From Geobacter sp. (GTDB lineage Bacteria; Desulfobacterota; Desulfuromonadia; Geobacterales; Pseudopelobacteraceae), in assembly GCA_025360785.1 (NCBI GenBank), contig JANYBN010000207.1:1-64000 (forward strand): a stretch of 64,000 nucleotides of DNA. The letters are read 5' to 3'. This document shows, piece after piece, positions 1 to 8,670 of this stretch. Position 1 is the first letter of the stretch. The number at the start of each line of letters is the position of its first letter. The translations under genes were made by a program, and so were the position numbers. The notes under the pieces were generated by a model that was not told the origin of the DNA, did not search any database, and saw only the letters and a list, made by a program, of their open reading frames with translations.

Positions 1-204
1 GACGAGGTTGTGGACGCCGTCCGCCTCGTCCTGGAGAAAAATCCGTTCATCGACGCGGCACAGATAATGGTTAGCTGCAGAAAATACATAGTAACACTGG
101 AAGGTATTGTGAAGAGTAAAGTGCAACGTCAGATGGCAGAGGCGGATGCCTGGTACGTCTTTCATGTTGATCAGGTTGTGAATCTGCTGCAAAGCGAGGA
201 ATAA
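1..204 (+). CDS. BON-domain protein, C-terminal part (cut by window edge)
   Basis: The reading frame is already open at base 1, so the 5' end lies outside the window; the GTG at base 10 is probably internal. The visible 67 residues carry the alternating pattern of a BON domain: a strand around IMVSCRKYIVTLEGIV, a helix with KVQRQMAEADAW, and a closing VDQVVNLL. BON domains bind membranes or phospholipids in periplasmic proteins such as OsmY. The rest of the protein is not visible, so its full architecture and export signal are unknown. Confidence 0.6.
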   Translation, partial: DEVVDAVRLVLEKNPFIDAAQIMVSCRKYIVTLEGIVKSKVQRQMAEADAWYVFHVDQVVNLLQSEE

Positions 205-320
205 CCAGAGGTAGATTCAGGGGATTCATACAGATGGTATTCAATCAAGAGTCAGAGGCCACCATCCGACACATATTGAAGCCTTGTGATACGCCATGAC
301 ACACCATGACATCTGCATAA

Positions 321-653
321 TCATTGAACAAAACCACCGGTACGAACTTCTGAGAGGACGCCGTTACGGAATATCAATGTATGCAACAGTGTCGAACCCT
401 GATTGTAACCCCACTCCTCCACCTCTATGTAGATAATTTTTGTACCAGTCCTGCTGTCACTCCTACTTAATTCAATCACCACCGGTTCCAGGCGTTTGAA
501 GGTGCCGGCAGGAGGGTCACATTTAGCTGCAACGGTTAAGACGCTGTCTCCGCTAGAAACAATATTACCGTTGGGACAGCGGAAATTATCGGCAAACGCC
601 TGTTCATTGGAAAACAAAAAAATAAAGAAAAAAACAACTAGAATCCACTTCAT
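321..653 (-). CDS. DUF2845-like small secreted protein
   Basis: A 110-residue protein with a clear signal peptide (MKWILVVFFFIFLFSNEQAFA). The mature part begins FRCPNGNIVSSGDS and continues with VAAKCDPP, the spaced-cysteine pattern of DUF2845 proteins found in the periplasm of many proteobacteria. The function of this family is not known. The ATG follows GAGGAAAGATT, a good ribosome site. It lies just downstream of the PhoU-like gene on the same strand (26 bp gap) and may be co-transcribed with it. Confidence 0.65.
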   Translation of the reverse strand: MKWILVVFFFIFLFSNEQAFADNFRCPNGNIVSSGDSVLTVAAKCDPPAGTFKRLEPVVIELSRSDSRTGTKIIYIEVEEWGYNQGSTLLHTLIFRNGVLSEVRTGGFVQ

Positions 654-679
654 AATCTTTCCTCAATCGCGGCTACTAC

Positions 680-1303
680 TCAATTATCGTTACAGAGTAG
701 ATTAGCGACCTCCCGCTCGTGATGCACAACGGTTTGCATCTGATCAATAATTGCCAGGAACAGCGGAGCTGCCTGTGGAATACAGAGCCCGTCAATAAGG
801 CGGATCTCATGGTCCTCTACAAACTCGATGCAGGACTGAGCCAGATTTTTACATTCATCTATCGTGTGGCGCCGAATCTCCTTGCAACCGTTATGTATAA
901 TAGCCCCCAGGCAGCCCAGGATTTCAGTTTGCCTATCAAAAATATGGCTGATCTGTATGACAGCCCTATCGGTAAACAGTACGTCGTCTTTGATCTGTTT
1001 TCGCAGAGTATCTTCAAGGCGACCTGTCATTTCGGCAATTATCTGAAAATGCGTCAGGATGCTGTGAAACCTGAGATAATGTTCTTTTTCAACTCCGGAT
1101 TTCCTAGACATCAGATCATCTATTTTCAATATTGACGAGCTGATCTCCCTCAAAAGGGGCTCCTGCTGGTTATTAAGTTGAATAAGAAGTCGTCCGCGCT
1201 GGTGCATAAAGGCCTTTCTGGCCGTATTTACCACGTCTATCAACTTGTACACAATCTGACCAAATTCATCTAACTGCTCTTGAATCTTGTGTCCTTCAGA
1301 CAT
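680..1303 (-). CDS. PhoU-like all-helical protein, function unknown
   Basis: A 207-residue soluble protein with no signal peptide or membrane segment, predicted almost fully helical. The heptad-like patterns around IYKLIDVVNTARKAF and the ending HHEREVANLLCNDN recall the PhoU-like domains of Na/phosphate cotransporters, but the match is structural rather than motif-based. The start ATG follows AGGAGATGAGCC. A TGGCAT-N5-ATG element sits about 100 bp upstream and may be its promoter. Alternatively it is a family-less helical regulator. Confidence 0.5.
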   Translation of the reverse strand: MSEGHKIQEQLDEFGQIVYKLIDVVNTARKAFMHQRGRLLIQLNNQQEPLLREISSSILKIDDLMSRKSGVEKEHYLRFHSILTHFQIIAEMTGRLEDTLRKQIKDDVLFTDRAVIQISHIFDRQTEILGCLGAIIHNGCKEIRRHTIDECKNLAQSCIEFVEDHEIRLIDGLCIPQAAPLFLAIIDQMQTVVHHEREVANLLCNDN

Positions 1304-1405
1304 GGCTCATCTCCTGTCAAATAATATACCAATATCAGGTCATAAGAATGATGCTACTGACATCACGACCGTGCAAAGTTAAAGTCAGATGGATGACACT
1401 ATATT

Positions 1406-1419
1406 CATATCTCATGCCA
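1406..1419 (-). promoter_or_regulatory. Recurrent GGCAT element, weak variant (TGGCATGAGATATG)
   Basis: On the minus strand this reads TGGCAT-N5-ATG, 102 bp upstream of the PhoU-like start. It keeps the -24-like half TGGCAT and the TG of the second half, but has ATG where the stricter copies have GTG. Its role as a promoter is inferred from position only. Confidence 0.3.
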
Positions 1420-1779
1420 AGTATTGCTTTGAGAATATCAAGTCATATCGAATTGTTAAGATCATATTCTAAGATTATGAAAGTAAGGTATTTCGAAGCA
1501 GGATGGTGAAATTATGGAGATTTCAGTTTAACCACTTAAAGAGTATGGAGTTTCAAGTAAGTTAATATTATTACCAATTGTTCGGTTTGTTACATCTATG
1601 AAAATTGCAAACATCTCCACACAATCAGCCATATGCAAAATAATTAACAATCCAGTTAATGCCGTAATAGCAACGAATCCCACGCAAATATACCAGCGTC
1701 TGATGCTGTAGCTTTAACATCCCTCGCCATTCCACATCATGCAACTTGCTGATATATCAAGTATATTTTCTAATTACTT

Positions 1780-1793
1780 TGGCATGACTTGTG
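1780..1793 (+). promoter_or_regulatory. Recurrent GGCAY-N5-GTG element (TGGCATGACTTGTG)
   Basis: Reads TGGCAT-N5-GTG, 87 bp upstream of the DUF3943 gene. The first half equals the sigma-54 -24 box; the second half is GTGA where sigma-54 would want TTGC. The same arrangement occurs before several other genes in the window. Confidence 0.45.
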
Positions 1794-1880
1794 ATTACCC
1801 TCCTGTCTCAGGGTAAATTCCATGATGGTATCTGTGCAGACTTGATCCTGCCTTCAACTTTTAATAATTGAGAGGTCTAT

Positions 1881-2837
1881 GTGCTCCTTCAGGTTGTCTG
1901 TTCAATAATCTGTAAAAAGAACGGACAAGTCGTTAAGGGCGCTTGTACTGTGTTGTTACTATTTGCAGCCAGCACAAGTTCATACGCGACCACTCTATGT
2001 TCGTCAGGTCAGGACATCGTTATGACTTCATCAGAGACAGCCTCTCTTGCGGCATCTGATGAAGATGAAGCTAACTGTGCACATGAGGCAGCCGCGAACC
2101 AGACGATCATGGCATCTACACCCGATCCTGACGGGACGATTACGGTGCCTTCCTCTGAAGCATCTGTTGGCAATACAACGTTGTTAACAGCAGCTGCAGA
2201 AAACCGTATCCCTGACTGGAACGGCATCTGGCGTGACACCGCGACTGTATTTGTCGGCCAGACCGTGGTTGCGGGGGTTTTATATATTCTGCCGGAGAAT
2301 ATTTCCAAATGGAGCAATGATCAAAAAAACAGCGGTATAACTAAGTATGGAAATAATTTTATTGATCCTGTCATTGATAATGATGAATTTTATATCAATT
2401 ACATCCTCCATCCCTACTGGGGAGCCACGTATTACACCCGTGGAAGAGAGCGAGGCTTGAATAAAGTTTATTCGTTCGCTTACTCTGCACTTATGTCTGC
2501 AATGTATGAGTTTGGTGTTGAGTGTATTTACGAGAAACCATCCATCCAGGATCTTATAGTTACACCTGTCGTCGGTTCACTACTGGGTGCATACATCTTC
2601 GAGCCTTGGAGAGAGTCTATCAAGAGCAAGCAGGATTTGCGCTGGTACGATCACGTGGTACTCATCGCGACCGATCCGATAGGCGTTCTCAGCCTGGGTG
2701 TTGAAAAACTGTTTGGCATAAAGTCCACCATCATAGTCGATTATTCCGTGCCGCAATTGCAGAAGAGTTCTACGGAATCCGCAACAACACCAAAAAGCAG
2801 CCGCATCGGAGTTGCCTTGCAGTTTCCCTTCAACTAG
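1881..2837 (+). CDS. DUF3943 envelope protein
   Basis: A 318-residue protein. Residues 14-38 (VVKGACTVLLLFAASTSSYA) form a signal peptide with an unusually long n-region. Residues about 150-255 match DUF3943: FIDPVIDNDEFYINYILHPYWGATYYTRGRERG, then FAYSALMSAMYEFGVECIYEKPSIQDLIVTPVVGSLLG. The family occurs in outer-membrane-associated proteins of proteobacteria and has no established function. GTG is chosen as start because GAGAGG lies five bases upstream; the overlapping ATG two bases earlier is out of frame. A GGCAT element lies upstream. It converges with the DUF2950 gene. Confidence 0.65.
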   Translation: MLLQVVCSIICKKNGQVVKGACTVLLLFAASTSSYATTLCSSGQDIVMTSSETASLAASDEDEANCAHEAAANQTIMASTPDPDGTITVPSSEASVGNTTLLTAAAENRIPDWNGIWRDTATVFVGQTVVAGVLYILPENISKWSNDQKNSGITKYGNNFIDPVIDNDEFYINYILHPYWGATYYTRGRERGLNKVYSFAYSALMSAMYEFGVECIYEKPSIQDLIVTPVVGSLLGAYIFEPWRESIKSKQDLRWYDHVVLIATDPIGVLSLGVEKLFGIKSTIIVDYSVPQLQKSSTESATTPKSSRIGVALQFPFN

Positions 2838-2914
2838 TTGTCATTGACCTCTAAATCCACGCTTGGACTGATGCCGTTTCCCGGCACAAATCAAAAATCC
2901 TGGTATGAATACTT

Positions 2915-3871
2915 TTAATCTACAAGCTTCCAGGTAATGTCCGGGTTAAACAATTTCATTTTTCCAGCTATATCGGAGGTTTTGGGACCAAGATTTTTCT
3001 GATACACTTTGCCTCGCTGGTTCACGATAAAGGTCATGACGCCCGAGACACCCCATCGCGCCGGATACGCCACCAGAGCATACCCGGCCACCATATTGCC
3101 GTTGATAACGTAATTGAACCTGCCTCCCGGAGCACTGGGCCCTTGTTCCTTGAGGACACGGAAATAATAACCGTGATAAAGATGAGGGAATTTACCTTCT
3201 CCGCCGCCATATCCTTCTTCCTTTGCCTTTGCCGCCAACGCCCCCAGCGGGCTTACGTTCCCTACTTCGTCCTTCCAGAAAAGGCCGTTCTTCCTGCAGG
3301 GAGAACTGGTCAGGCGTTGAGCATATTTGGGAATCGGGTCTCCATCCGGCCCGCCCAGAGCGTAATACGCCCTTTGTGCCTCCACATAGGCCCGGCTGAC
3401 TTTGATGGCATTAAGTTCATTATGTCCGATGCGGCGGTTGAGAATTTCCTCCCGTCCGGCGGCAGTATCGAAGAACCAGGTATTGCCTTTTTTTATTACA
3501 GGTACGGGAAACGGCCATTTTTCGGCCCCGACACGAAGTATCACACGTTGATCTCCTTCGCGCACAAGTTCGGTACCTTCCATGACATGGGTGGCAAAAT
3601 ATTCGAATTCTTTTGCCTGCTCGACAGGATCTCCAGATGACAGCTCCTTTACGACCGGTCCGAAAATAGACTTCATAGCGTCGTGATCCCGATTTTTAGC
3701 TGCAGTTACCAGAGCATCCCTGGCTTCATCCGGCGATTCAAAAACACGCTGCTTTGTTTCTTGCGTGGCCGCTCGGCATTCCATGCCCGATAACAATGTT
3801 AAAGCCGATATTGCTATCAATATAAAACACCAAATGCTGACGTTCCGGATGATTCTTGCCCCGATTTTCAT
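2915..3871 (-). CDS. DUF2950 secreted protein
   Basis: A 318-residue protein with a signal peptide ending near GMECRAA. It shows the DUF2950 signatures: FESPDEARDALVTAAKNRDHDAMKSIFGP near the N-terminus, a central NRRIGHNELNAIKVSRAYVEAQRAYYA and a C-terminal PARWGVSGVMTFIVNQRGKVYQKNLG. DUF2950 proteins typically sit beside DUF3300 proteins, as here, 39 bp downstream on the same strand. No biochemical function is established; a periplasmic location is inferred from the signal peptide. Start ATG follows AAGGAAAACAAGT. Confidence 0.75.
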   Translation of the reverse strand: MKIGARIIRNVSIWCFILIAISALTLLSGMECRAATQETKQRVFESPDEARDALVTAAKNRDHDAMKSIFGPVVKELSSGDPVEQAKEFEYFATHVMEGTELVREGDQRVILRVGAEKWPFPVPVIKKGNTWFFDTAAGREEILNRRIGHNELNAIKVSRAYVEAQRAYYALGGPDGDPIPKYAQRLTSSPCRKNGLFWKDEVGNVSPLGALAAKAKEEGYGGGEGKFPHLYHGYYFRVLKEQGPSAPGGRFNYVINGNMVAGYALVAYPARWGVSGVMTFIVNQRGKVYQKNLGPKTSDIAGKMKLFNPDITWKLVD

Positions 3872-3910
3872 ACTTGTTTTCCTTTCTTGCCGATTATCCT
3901 GTCAGGATCT

Positions 3911-5269
3911 TTACTGGCGTCGCCGCCGTTCATAACCATCGCTGACTCCCGGAGCGGAGCGTGGCGTTTGCTGTTCAACCGAAGGCGTTTGCATCATGGG
4001 CCGGACCTGTGAACCGGACGGCTGGGGAATTGATTGCCTTTGGATGTTCATATTACGTTGCACTGGCGAAGGAGATATATTCGGGACTGCCGGCATACTA
4101 CCCGGCGTACGTATCATATTTCCGCGGCTCGTCTGGCCACGATCCCGATACACCGATGCATCCCCGCTCTTTCCGTACCCTCCGTAACCGGTAAAGGGAG
4201 GAGATGGCTTGTCGTCCCTTCTTGCACGACTGCGTTCGATGTTTTTCTGTTCCAAGCCGCGAACCGCCCTGTCATCAATAACAGTCGAGCGTGACGGAAT
4301 CCTTACTCCTGTTGCAGAGCTGCCTTGTGAAGGAGATGGCAGTGCTACCGAAGGAGCACGCGGTGCTACAGTTTGATCTTTTCGATCCCCCGGTCTGATC
4401 TCACGCAAACCCGGCGTCGGGACTGTACGAATTCTCCGGGAGCGGATGCCTATACGAAGATCCTCGTGAAAACGATTTGAATCGAGCTGCATGACACCTC
4501 TATTCTTGTTTACATTGATATAATTTCTGTTGACGTAGACCCGGTTCCGCACTTGTACATGTGGCCGCGCCCTGTCGATCCAACCGGTGCCCTTCCAGCC
4601 GTGATAATAAATATGATGGCGCCGCCAATCGCAATCGCGATTTAGCCATACACCGATAGTGTATCCGACACCGAAACCTAAAAAACCATAGCCAGGATCG
4701 TACGCCAGAGCGGGGTCGTATTGAGGAACATATATTACATCAGGTTCCGCCGGGAGAATCCGGACCGCATCATCTTCCGTGATCACCTGCTGCTGGGTTG
4801 TAGACGCCAATGTTCCTGCGCTCTCTGCCTTGACCCGCAGTCTCTGTATCGCATCCATCACTTCCTGCTCCTGTTCCAGATAAGCCTGCCCTAATGACAC
4901 CGTCCAATCATACTTTCGATCCATCATAAACAGCACGTCCGGATAGTGGGCAACCGCCTTCACGCTGACGTCCCAGGACATATCGTCAATCTTCGAGGCC
5001 TTGCCGTACTGTCCGACGTAACGGGCGGCTTCATCAATCTGGTCGACAAAAGTCGCGGCCGGCAGAATCTGGGCTATGAGCGGATCAGGATACAATGCAA
5101 TCGGAGCCACTAACTCGTCCAACTCTTCAGGGGTAAACAGCGTATCGGATTGCAAAGCCGTAAAGTCCTCTGCTTCTGACAATTCCGGATCATCAGCCCA
5201 CAAAATATTCAGGTTCGGAACCAACGACATCAGTACAGTAGCCCATAACAGGAAGATGAGTATTTTCAT
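3911..5269 (-). CDS. DUF3300 secreted protein
   Basis: A 452-residue exported protein. The DUF3300 domain spans about residues 45-240 and opens with the diagnostic FTPEELDELVAPIALYPDPLIAQILPAATFVDQI. It continues through SVKAVAHYPDVLFMM and VIYVPQYDPALAY, and ends in a GFGVGYTIGVWLN segment. The last 200 residues are rich in Arg, Pro, Ser and Gln and look disordered. Function of the family is unknown. It sits between a Tyr/Trp-rich secreted protein and a DUF2950 protein on one strand, which suggests a three-gene envelope operon. Confidence 0.75.
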   Translation of the reverse strand: MKILIFLLWATVLMSLVPNLNILWADDPELSEAEDFTALQSDTLFTPEELDELVAPIALYPDPLIAQILPAATFVDQIDEAARYVGQYGKASKIDDMSWDVSVKAVAHYPDVLFMMDRKYDWTVSLGQAYLEQEQEVMDAIQRLRVKAESAGTLASTTQQQVITEDDAVRILPAEPDVIYVPQYDPALAYDPGYGFLGFGVGYTIGVWLNRDCDWRRHHIYYHGWKGTGWIDRARPHVQVRNRVYVNRNYINVNKNRGVMQLDSNRFHEDLRIGIRSRRIRTVPTPGLREIRPGDRKDQTVAPRAPSVALPSPSQGSSATGVRIPSRSTVIDDRAVRGLEQKNIERSRARRDDKPSPPFTGYGGYGKSGDASVYRDRGQTSRGNMIRTPGSMPAVPNISPSPVQRNMNIQRQSIPQPSGSQVRPMMQTPSVEQQTPRSAPGVSDGYERRRRQ

Positions 5270-5319
5270 CTGTAACTCCGGTAAATCGGATGCATTGATA
5301 GGAAAATTACGTCTTCACA

Positions 5320-6222
5320 CTACCTGGATCCACCATCAATTCCACGTCTACCTCTTATTGCCGGCATCGCTTCCCTGCCACCCGGAGACATTCGATAACG
5401 CTGACTGTTGAATATCCTTCTGTCGCTTCTGGAAACACCGGTAGAAATTGAGCCTCTCATACGCATTGCACCGATTCCGGAATAGGTTCTTCCCCTGAAT
5501 CGGGAGATCGGATCCACCCTGAACATCCTGTGATTCCTGATGTCATGGAAATGGTTTGAGACAAAACCAACCCGACCATGAATGTGCACCACGCGGTGAA
5601 AATCGTTCAAAATAAAATATCCGGGATACCAGAAACCAAACCACCAGAAAGGATACGGCACCCATGAGTAGAGGTAATAATAATCGGGAGGTGGTTCGTA
5701 ATAGGTTACAATCGGCGGACCGGACGAATTGTAATAATTATTGATCGCCGCGTTGTCCGGATAGTTGTCCGGTCTTGGAGGTTTTGCCACCTCCACTTTG
5801 GCTCCGCTCGCCGGCCTTGCCGTCACCGCAAGTTCGGAACAGACCTCGTCAAGCTTCTTTAGCGCTTCATCGTTACTCATCGATATTTTGCCTGATGATG
5901 CCGAATCCCGCACCGATTTTTGTAGTTCGCCGATGATGTCCGGTGTTACAGGATAATCGGCAATCCAACCGTTTCGAGGGGCAATCCCTACATTACCGAG
6001 CACGGTTTCGGCCTCGACCTCGTCACTCGGAGACCCGACTGCCAGGGCACCGGCAAGCTTAATAGCCAAATCGCCCTCACGGACCATCGGTTGTTCGATT
6101 GGTGGCGGACTTGATATCGTTTGATCTGTTTGGGCAAAAGAGTAACCGGAAGACAGGGGAAAAACAATGTAGATCAACATAGCGATGATGCTTGCGGAAA
6201 CAACTTTCATAGACACCTCCAT
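5320..6222 (-). CDS. Hypothetical secreted Tyr/Trp-rich protein of the DUF3300 operon
   Basis: Not a family I recognise. It has a signal peptide (MKVVSASIIAMLIYIVFPLSSGYSFA), an acidic first half, then a striking aromatic stretch (PPDYYYLYSWVPYPFWWFGFWYPGYFILNDFH) and an Arg/Gly/Ser-rich tail. The ORF track extends to 6246, but ATG codons at 6222 (after AAGGAG) and 6210 (after GGAGGT) both have better ribosome sites; the 6210 start puts the signal peptide at the N-terminus. It is the first gene of the DUF3300-DUF2950 run. A TGGCAT-N5-ATG element is about 60 bp upstream. Confidence 0.6.
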   Translation of the reverse strand: MEVSMKVVSASIIAMLIYIVFPLSSGYSFAQTDQTISSPPPIEQPMVREGDLAIKLAGALAVGSPSDEVEAETVLGNVGIAPRNGWIADYPVTPDIIGELQKSVRDSASSGKISMSNDEALKKLDEVCSELAVTARPASGAKVEVAKPPRPDNYPDNAAINNYYNSSGPPIVTYYEPPPDYYYLYSWVPYPFWWFGFWYPGYFILNDFHRVVHIHGRVGFVSNHFHDIRNHRMFRVDPISRFRGRTYSGIGAMRMRGSISTGVSRSDRRIFNSQRYRMSPGGREAMPAIRGRRGIDGGSR

Positions 6223-6280
6223 ACTTGATCTCCTTATTACTGACATGGGGATTTTGGTTTTGTTGATTCAGACCATATTC

Positions 6281-6294
6281 CATATTCCATGCCA
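6281..6294 (-). promoter_or_regulatory. Recurrent GGCAT element, weak variant (TGGCATGGAATATG)
   Basis: Minus-strand TGGCAT-N5-ATG, 59 bp upstream of the first gene of the DUF3300/DUF2950 operon. It matches the variant seen before the PhoU-like gene, with ATG rather than GTG in the second half. Confidence 0.3.
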
Positions 6295-6472
6295 TTGGAG
6301 GCAACCAAATAATGTACAAAATACGAAGTGTTACGGAAATTCCAGGAAGCTTATCTCAGTCAGTTTTTTATGCCACTGATTTAAGTATTTTTGATAACAT
6401 ACTGAATTTGAATGCAGTTCATCAGATTACAACATTATGACTTGTGTTGAATTTTTAACATTTACAGCCGTT

Positions 6473-7759
6473 TCATATCCACTCTACCTTGTCCCGCCCG
6501 CCATGCTTTGCTTTATAAAGTGCCTCATCAGAACGTTTCAGAATATCGTTTAAATCATCATCATTATCGTCAAAGGTTGACAACCCGATACTCACAGTCA
6601 CCATGATGCTTTCTCCGTCCACATCGAAAGCTTCTTCACGGATGCAGTTCCAAACCCGCTCGGCAACGAGTCGACTCGTATCGAAGTCGGTGTCCGGAAG
6701 CAATGCAACAAATTCCTCACCGCCATACCGGGCAAGCAGGTCATAATCGCGAAGTCCGGTTTGAATACGCTCGGCCACCCTTCTGATGATCTGGTCCCCG
6801 ACAAGATGGCCCTTGGTATCGTTTATTGACTTGAACAAGTCGATATCGATCATAAGGCACCCAAGGTGGGCATTCGGCTGTTTTTTTCTCCTGTTTCTCT
6901 GTACCCGATGGAACTGCTCGCTACCAGTTTTAAACAGATAACCGCGATTGGAAATGCCGGTCAAGTCGTCTGTAACGGCAATTTTCCCCAGGTAATCATG
7001 AAACAGACTAAGGCGATCGGTTACCTTTTTGATCAGAATATAGGCACAGCTAAACACACCAAGCACTACAACAAAAAGGATCCCCATTGCATAGAACACA
7101 CCTTTCCATACCTGATCACGATACTTGTCAACCTTCTGATAGACTTCGAAACACCCCTCAATTTTACCGGCTTGATCTTTGATAGGCACATAGGTTTCTA
7201 CCACATCCAGGTTTATAATTTCTTCTTCGGCCAGATCTCTCATCTTCTCTTTGATTTCCAGCCTGGAATCAATTTTTCCCGTCAGAGCATTCCCCAGACG
7301 CGTGTTATCACTGTCCACATCCCCGATTATCTTATGATCAGTGCTATAGACAACTTTTCGTTTGGAGTTGTAAACCTTGATCTTGACTATCTGGTACGGT
7401 TTTAAAAAACGACGCAGCCCCTGATCAATCTTTCTGAAGGCATTATCCGACCTTTCGACATACGTGTCAGAGGCCGCCACAATTCTAAAGAAGAAAGGTC
7501 TATACTCGTCTATCATTACTTCGCACAGATCTACGCTGTCCTCCTCGGCACTTTCGATGACAAAACCGCTGAAAATCCTGTAAAAGCCAAATGTGGAGAG
7601 AGTAATGATAACCAGCATGGAAATAGCTGAAGTGAGAATCAACATCCGGAGAAGATCTGAAGGGTGATGTTCCAGTAACGGAGCAGCGACTATTTCACCA
7701 CATTTTGAATTTTTGACATTTTCAAGATCATCTTTTTGTTGATCTATGTTCATGAGCAT
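6473..7759 (-). CDS. Membrane-bound GGDEF diguanylate cyclase
   Basis: A 428-residue protein that should make cyclic di-GMP from two GTP. Layout: transmembrane helix near residues 38-62, a periplasmic sensing region (about 63-225), a second helix (about 227-252), then a GGDEF domain (265-428). The active-site loop is GGEEF near residue 345. RDYD lies exactly five residues before it, matching the RxxD inhibitory site, so product feedback is likely. The sensor region resembles a double-CACHE-like fold but has no motif I can name. It appears monocistronic. Confidence 0.85.
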   Translation of the reverse strand: MLMNIDQQKDDLENVKNSKCGEIVAAPLLEHHPSDLLRMLILTSAISMLVIITLSTFGFYRIFSGFVIESAEEDSVDLCEVMIDEYRPFFFRIVAASDTYVERSDNAFRKIDQGLRRFLKPYQIVKIKVYNSKRKVVYSTDHKIIGDVDSDNTRLGNALTGKIDSRLEIKEKMRDLAEEEIINLDVVETYVPIKDQAGKIEGCFEVYQKVDKYRDQVWKGVFYAMGILFVVVLGVFSCAYILIKKVTDRLSLFHDYLGKIAVTDDLTGISNRGYLFKTGSEQFHRVQRNRRKKQPNAHLGCLMIDIDLFKSINDTKGHLVGDQIIRRVAERIQTGLRDYDLLARYGGEEFVALLPDTDFDTSRLVAERVWNCIREEAFDVDGESIMVTVSIGLSTFDDNDDDLNDILKRSDEALYKAKHGGRDKVEWI

Positions 7760-8089
7760 ACAATATTCCTCTTATACATCCTACTACTTGACAAACAAGG
7801 TCAACATTTTATCATTTTCAAAAAAAATTTACATCAGTGATTTTATCTGTTCAGCCCCTGCCACCACAACTAAAACCAGTCATCAGCAAAAATATTAACA
7901 TTCCCGTGGACGTCCGCTCTCACCGTATCCACTTTAACTATCCTGCCGATCCAGTAATTTATTTAACATCCGTCATTATTCATCCATCAGCAACATGCTG
8001 TTATTATGAATAGTTTAAATCATCACTTGGCATATTTTGTGTGAACAAAGTCTAAATAATAATATAAAAAGCACCATCGGAGACAGAAA
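7760..8089. other. 330-bp divergent intergenic region
   Basis: AT-rich gap between the diguanylate cyclase and the PEBP-like gene. Its only recognisable content is the GGCAT-type element at 8028, pointing toward the PEBP-rtcB-archease genes. Confidence 0.5.
8028..8041 (+). promoter_or_regulatory. Recurrent GGCAY-N5-GTG element (TGGCATATTTTGTG)
   Basis: TGGCAT-N5-GTG, 48 bp upstream of the first candidate start of the PEBP-like gene and so in a position to drive the PEBP-rtcB-archease run. In E. coli rtcBA is sigma-54 dependent, which makes a -24/-12-like element here noteworthy, although the -12 half (GTGT) is not canonical. Confidence 0.45.
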
Positions 8090-8602
8090 ATGAAGCTCTT
8101 GATTGCGATGATGGTGCTGACGCTGACTGTGCCAAACTTAAAGGAGATGCATATGGGAATGTTGACAATTTCAAGTCCGGCTTTTGATCATGGCGAAGCG
8201 ATACCTGCCCGCTACACCTGTGATGGAGCAGATATCAGCCCTCCCCTTGTCATCGGCAAGATACCACCGGCAGCGCAAATGCTTGCGCTGATCATGGATG
8301 ATCCTGATGCGCCCGCAGGTACATGGGTGCACTGGGTAGTATGGAACATCCCGGTGCAGACTACGGAAATCCCCGAGAACGGCCTTCCTCTGGGCGCCAG
8401 TCTGGGTAGGAACGACTGGAAGCGCAACAGCTATGGCGGCCCCTGCCCGCCATCAGGGACACATCGGTACTATTTTAAACTCTATGCCATCGACAGAACT
8501 CTTCAGCTGGCTGCTTCAACGACAAAAATCGATCTTGAGCGGGCCATGGAGGGGCATATTCTGGCAAAAGCTGAACTGATGAGAACCTGCCGGAGACGCT
8601 GA
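8090..8602 (+). CDS. YbhB/YbcL-family PEBP (Raf-kinase-inhibitor-like) protein
   Basis: Phosphatidylethanolamine-binding-protein fold, bacterial YbhB/YbcL branch. Diagnostic stretches are LTISSPAFDHGEAIPARYTCDGADISPPL, then MDDPDAPAGTWVHWVVWNIP, and GGPCPPSGTHRYYFKLYAID. The ligand is unknown in bacteria. Two starts are plausible. ATG 8090 gives a hydrophobic leader (MKLLIAMMVLTLTVPN) and a possibly exported protein. ATG 8153 follows AAAGGAG and gives a cytoplasmic protein of normal YbhB length. The second has the better ribosome site. rtcB follows after 68 bp. Confidence 0.85.
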   Translation: MKLLIAMMVLTLTVPNLKEMHMGMLTISSPAFDHGEAIPARYTCDGADISPPLVIGKIPPAAQMLALIMDDPDAPAGTWVHWVVWNIPVQTTEIPENGLPLGASLGRNDWKRNSYGGPCPPSGTHRYYFKLYAIDRTLQLAASTTKIDLERAMEGHILAKAELMRTCRRR

Positions 8603-8670
8603 ACAGCCCGATTACAGAAGTCAACCATTTGCAGTATCATCCTTACGAAATAAACAAATGGAGATACGCC

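Larger units (their letters stand above)
1304..1880. other. 577-bp divergent intergenic region
   Basis: AT-rich region between the minus-strand PhoU-like gene and the plus-strand DUF3943 gene. No open reading frame of note was found. It holds one copy of the recurrent GGCAY element on each strand, annotated separately, each pointing at the nearest gene. Nothing else recognisable. Confidence 0.5.

Noticed and set aside
8028-8041. Reading the GGCAT element as a sigma-70 -35 box (TTGGCA)
   Set aside because: No TATAAT-like box falls at 16-18 bases in this or the other copies, whereas GTG at a fixed 11-base spacing is constant.
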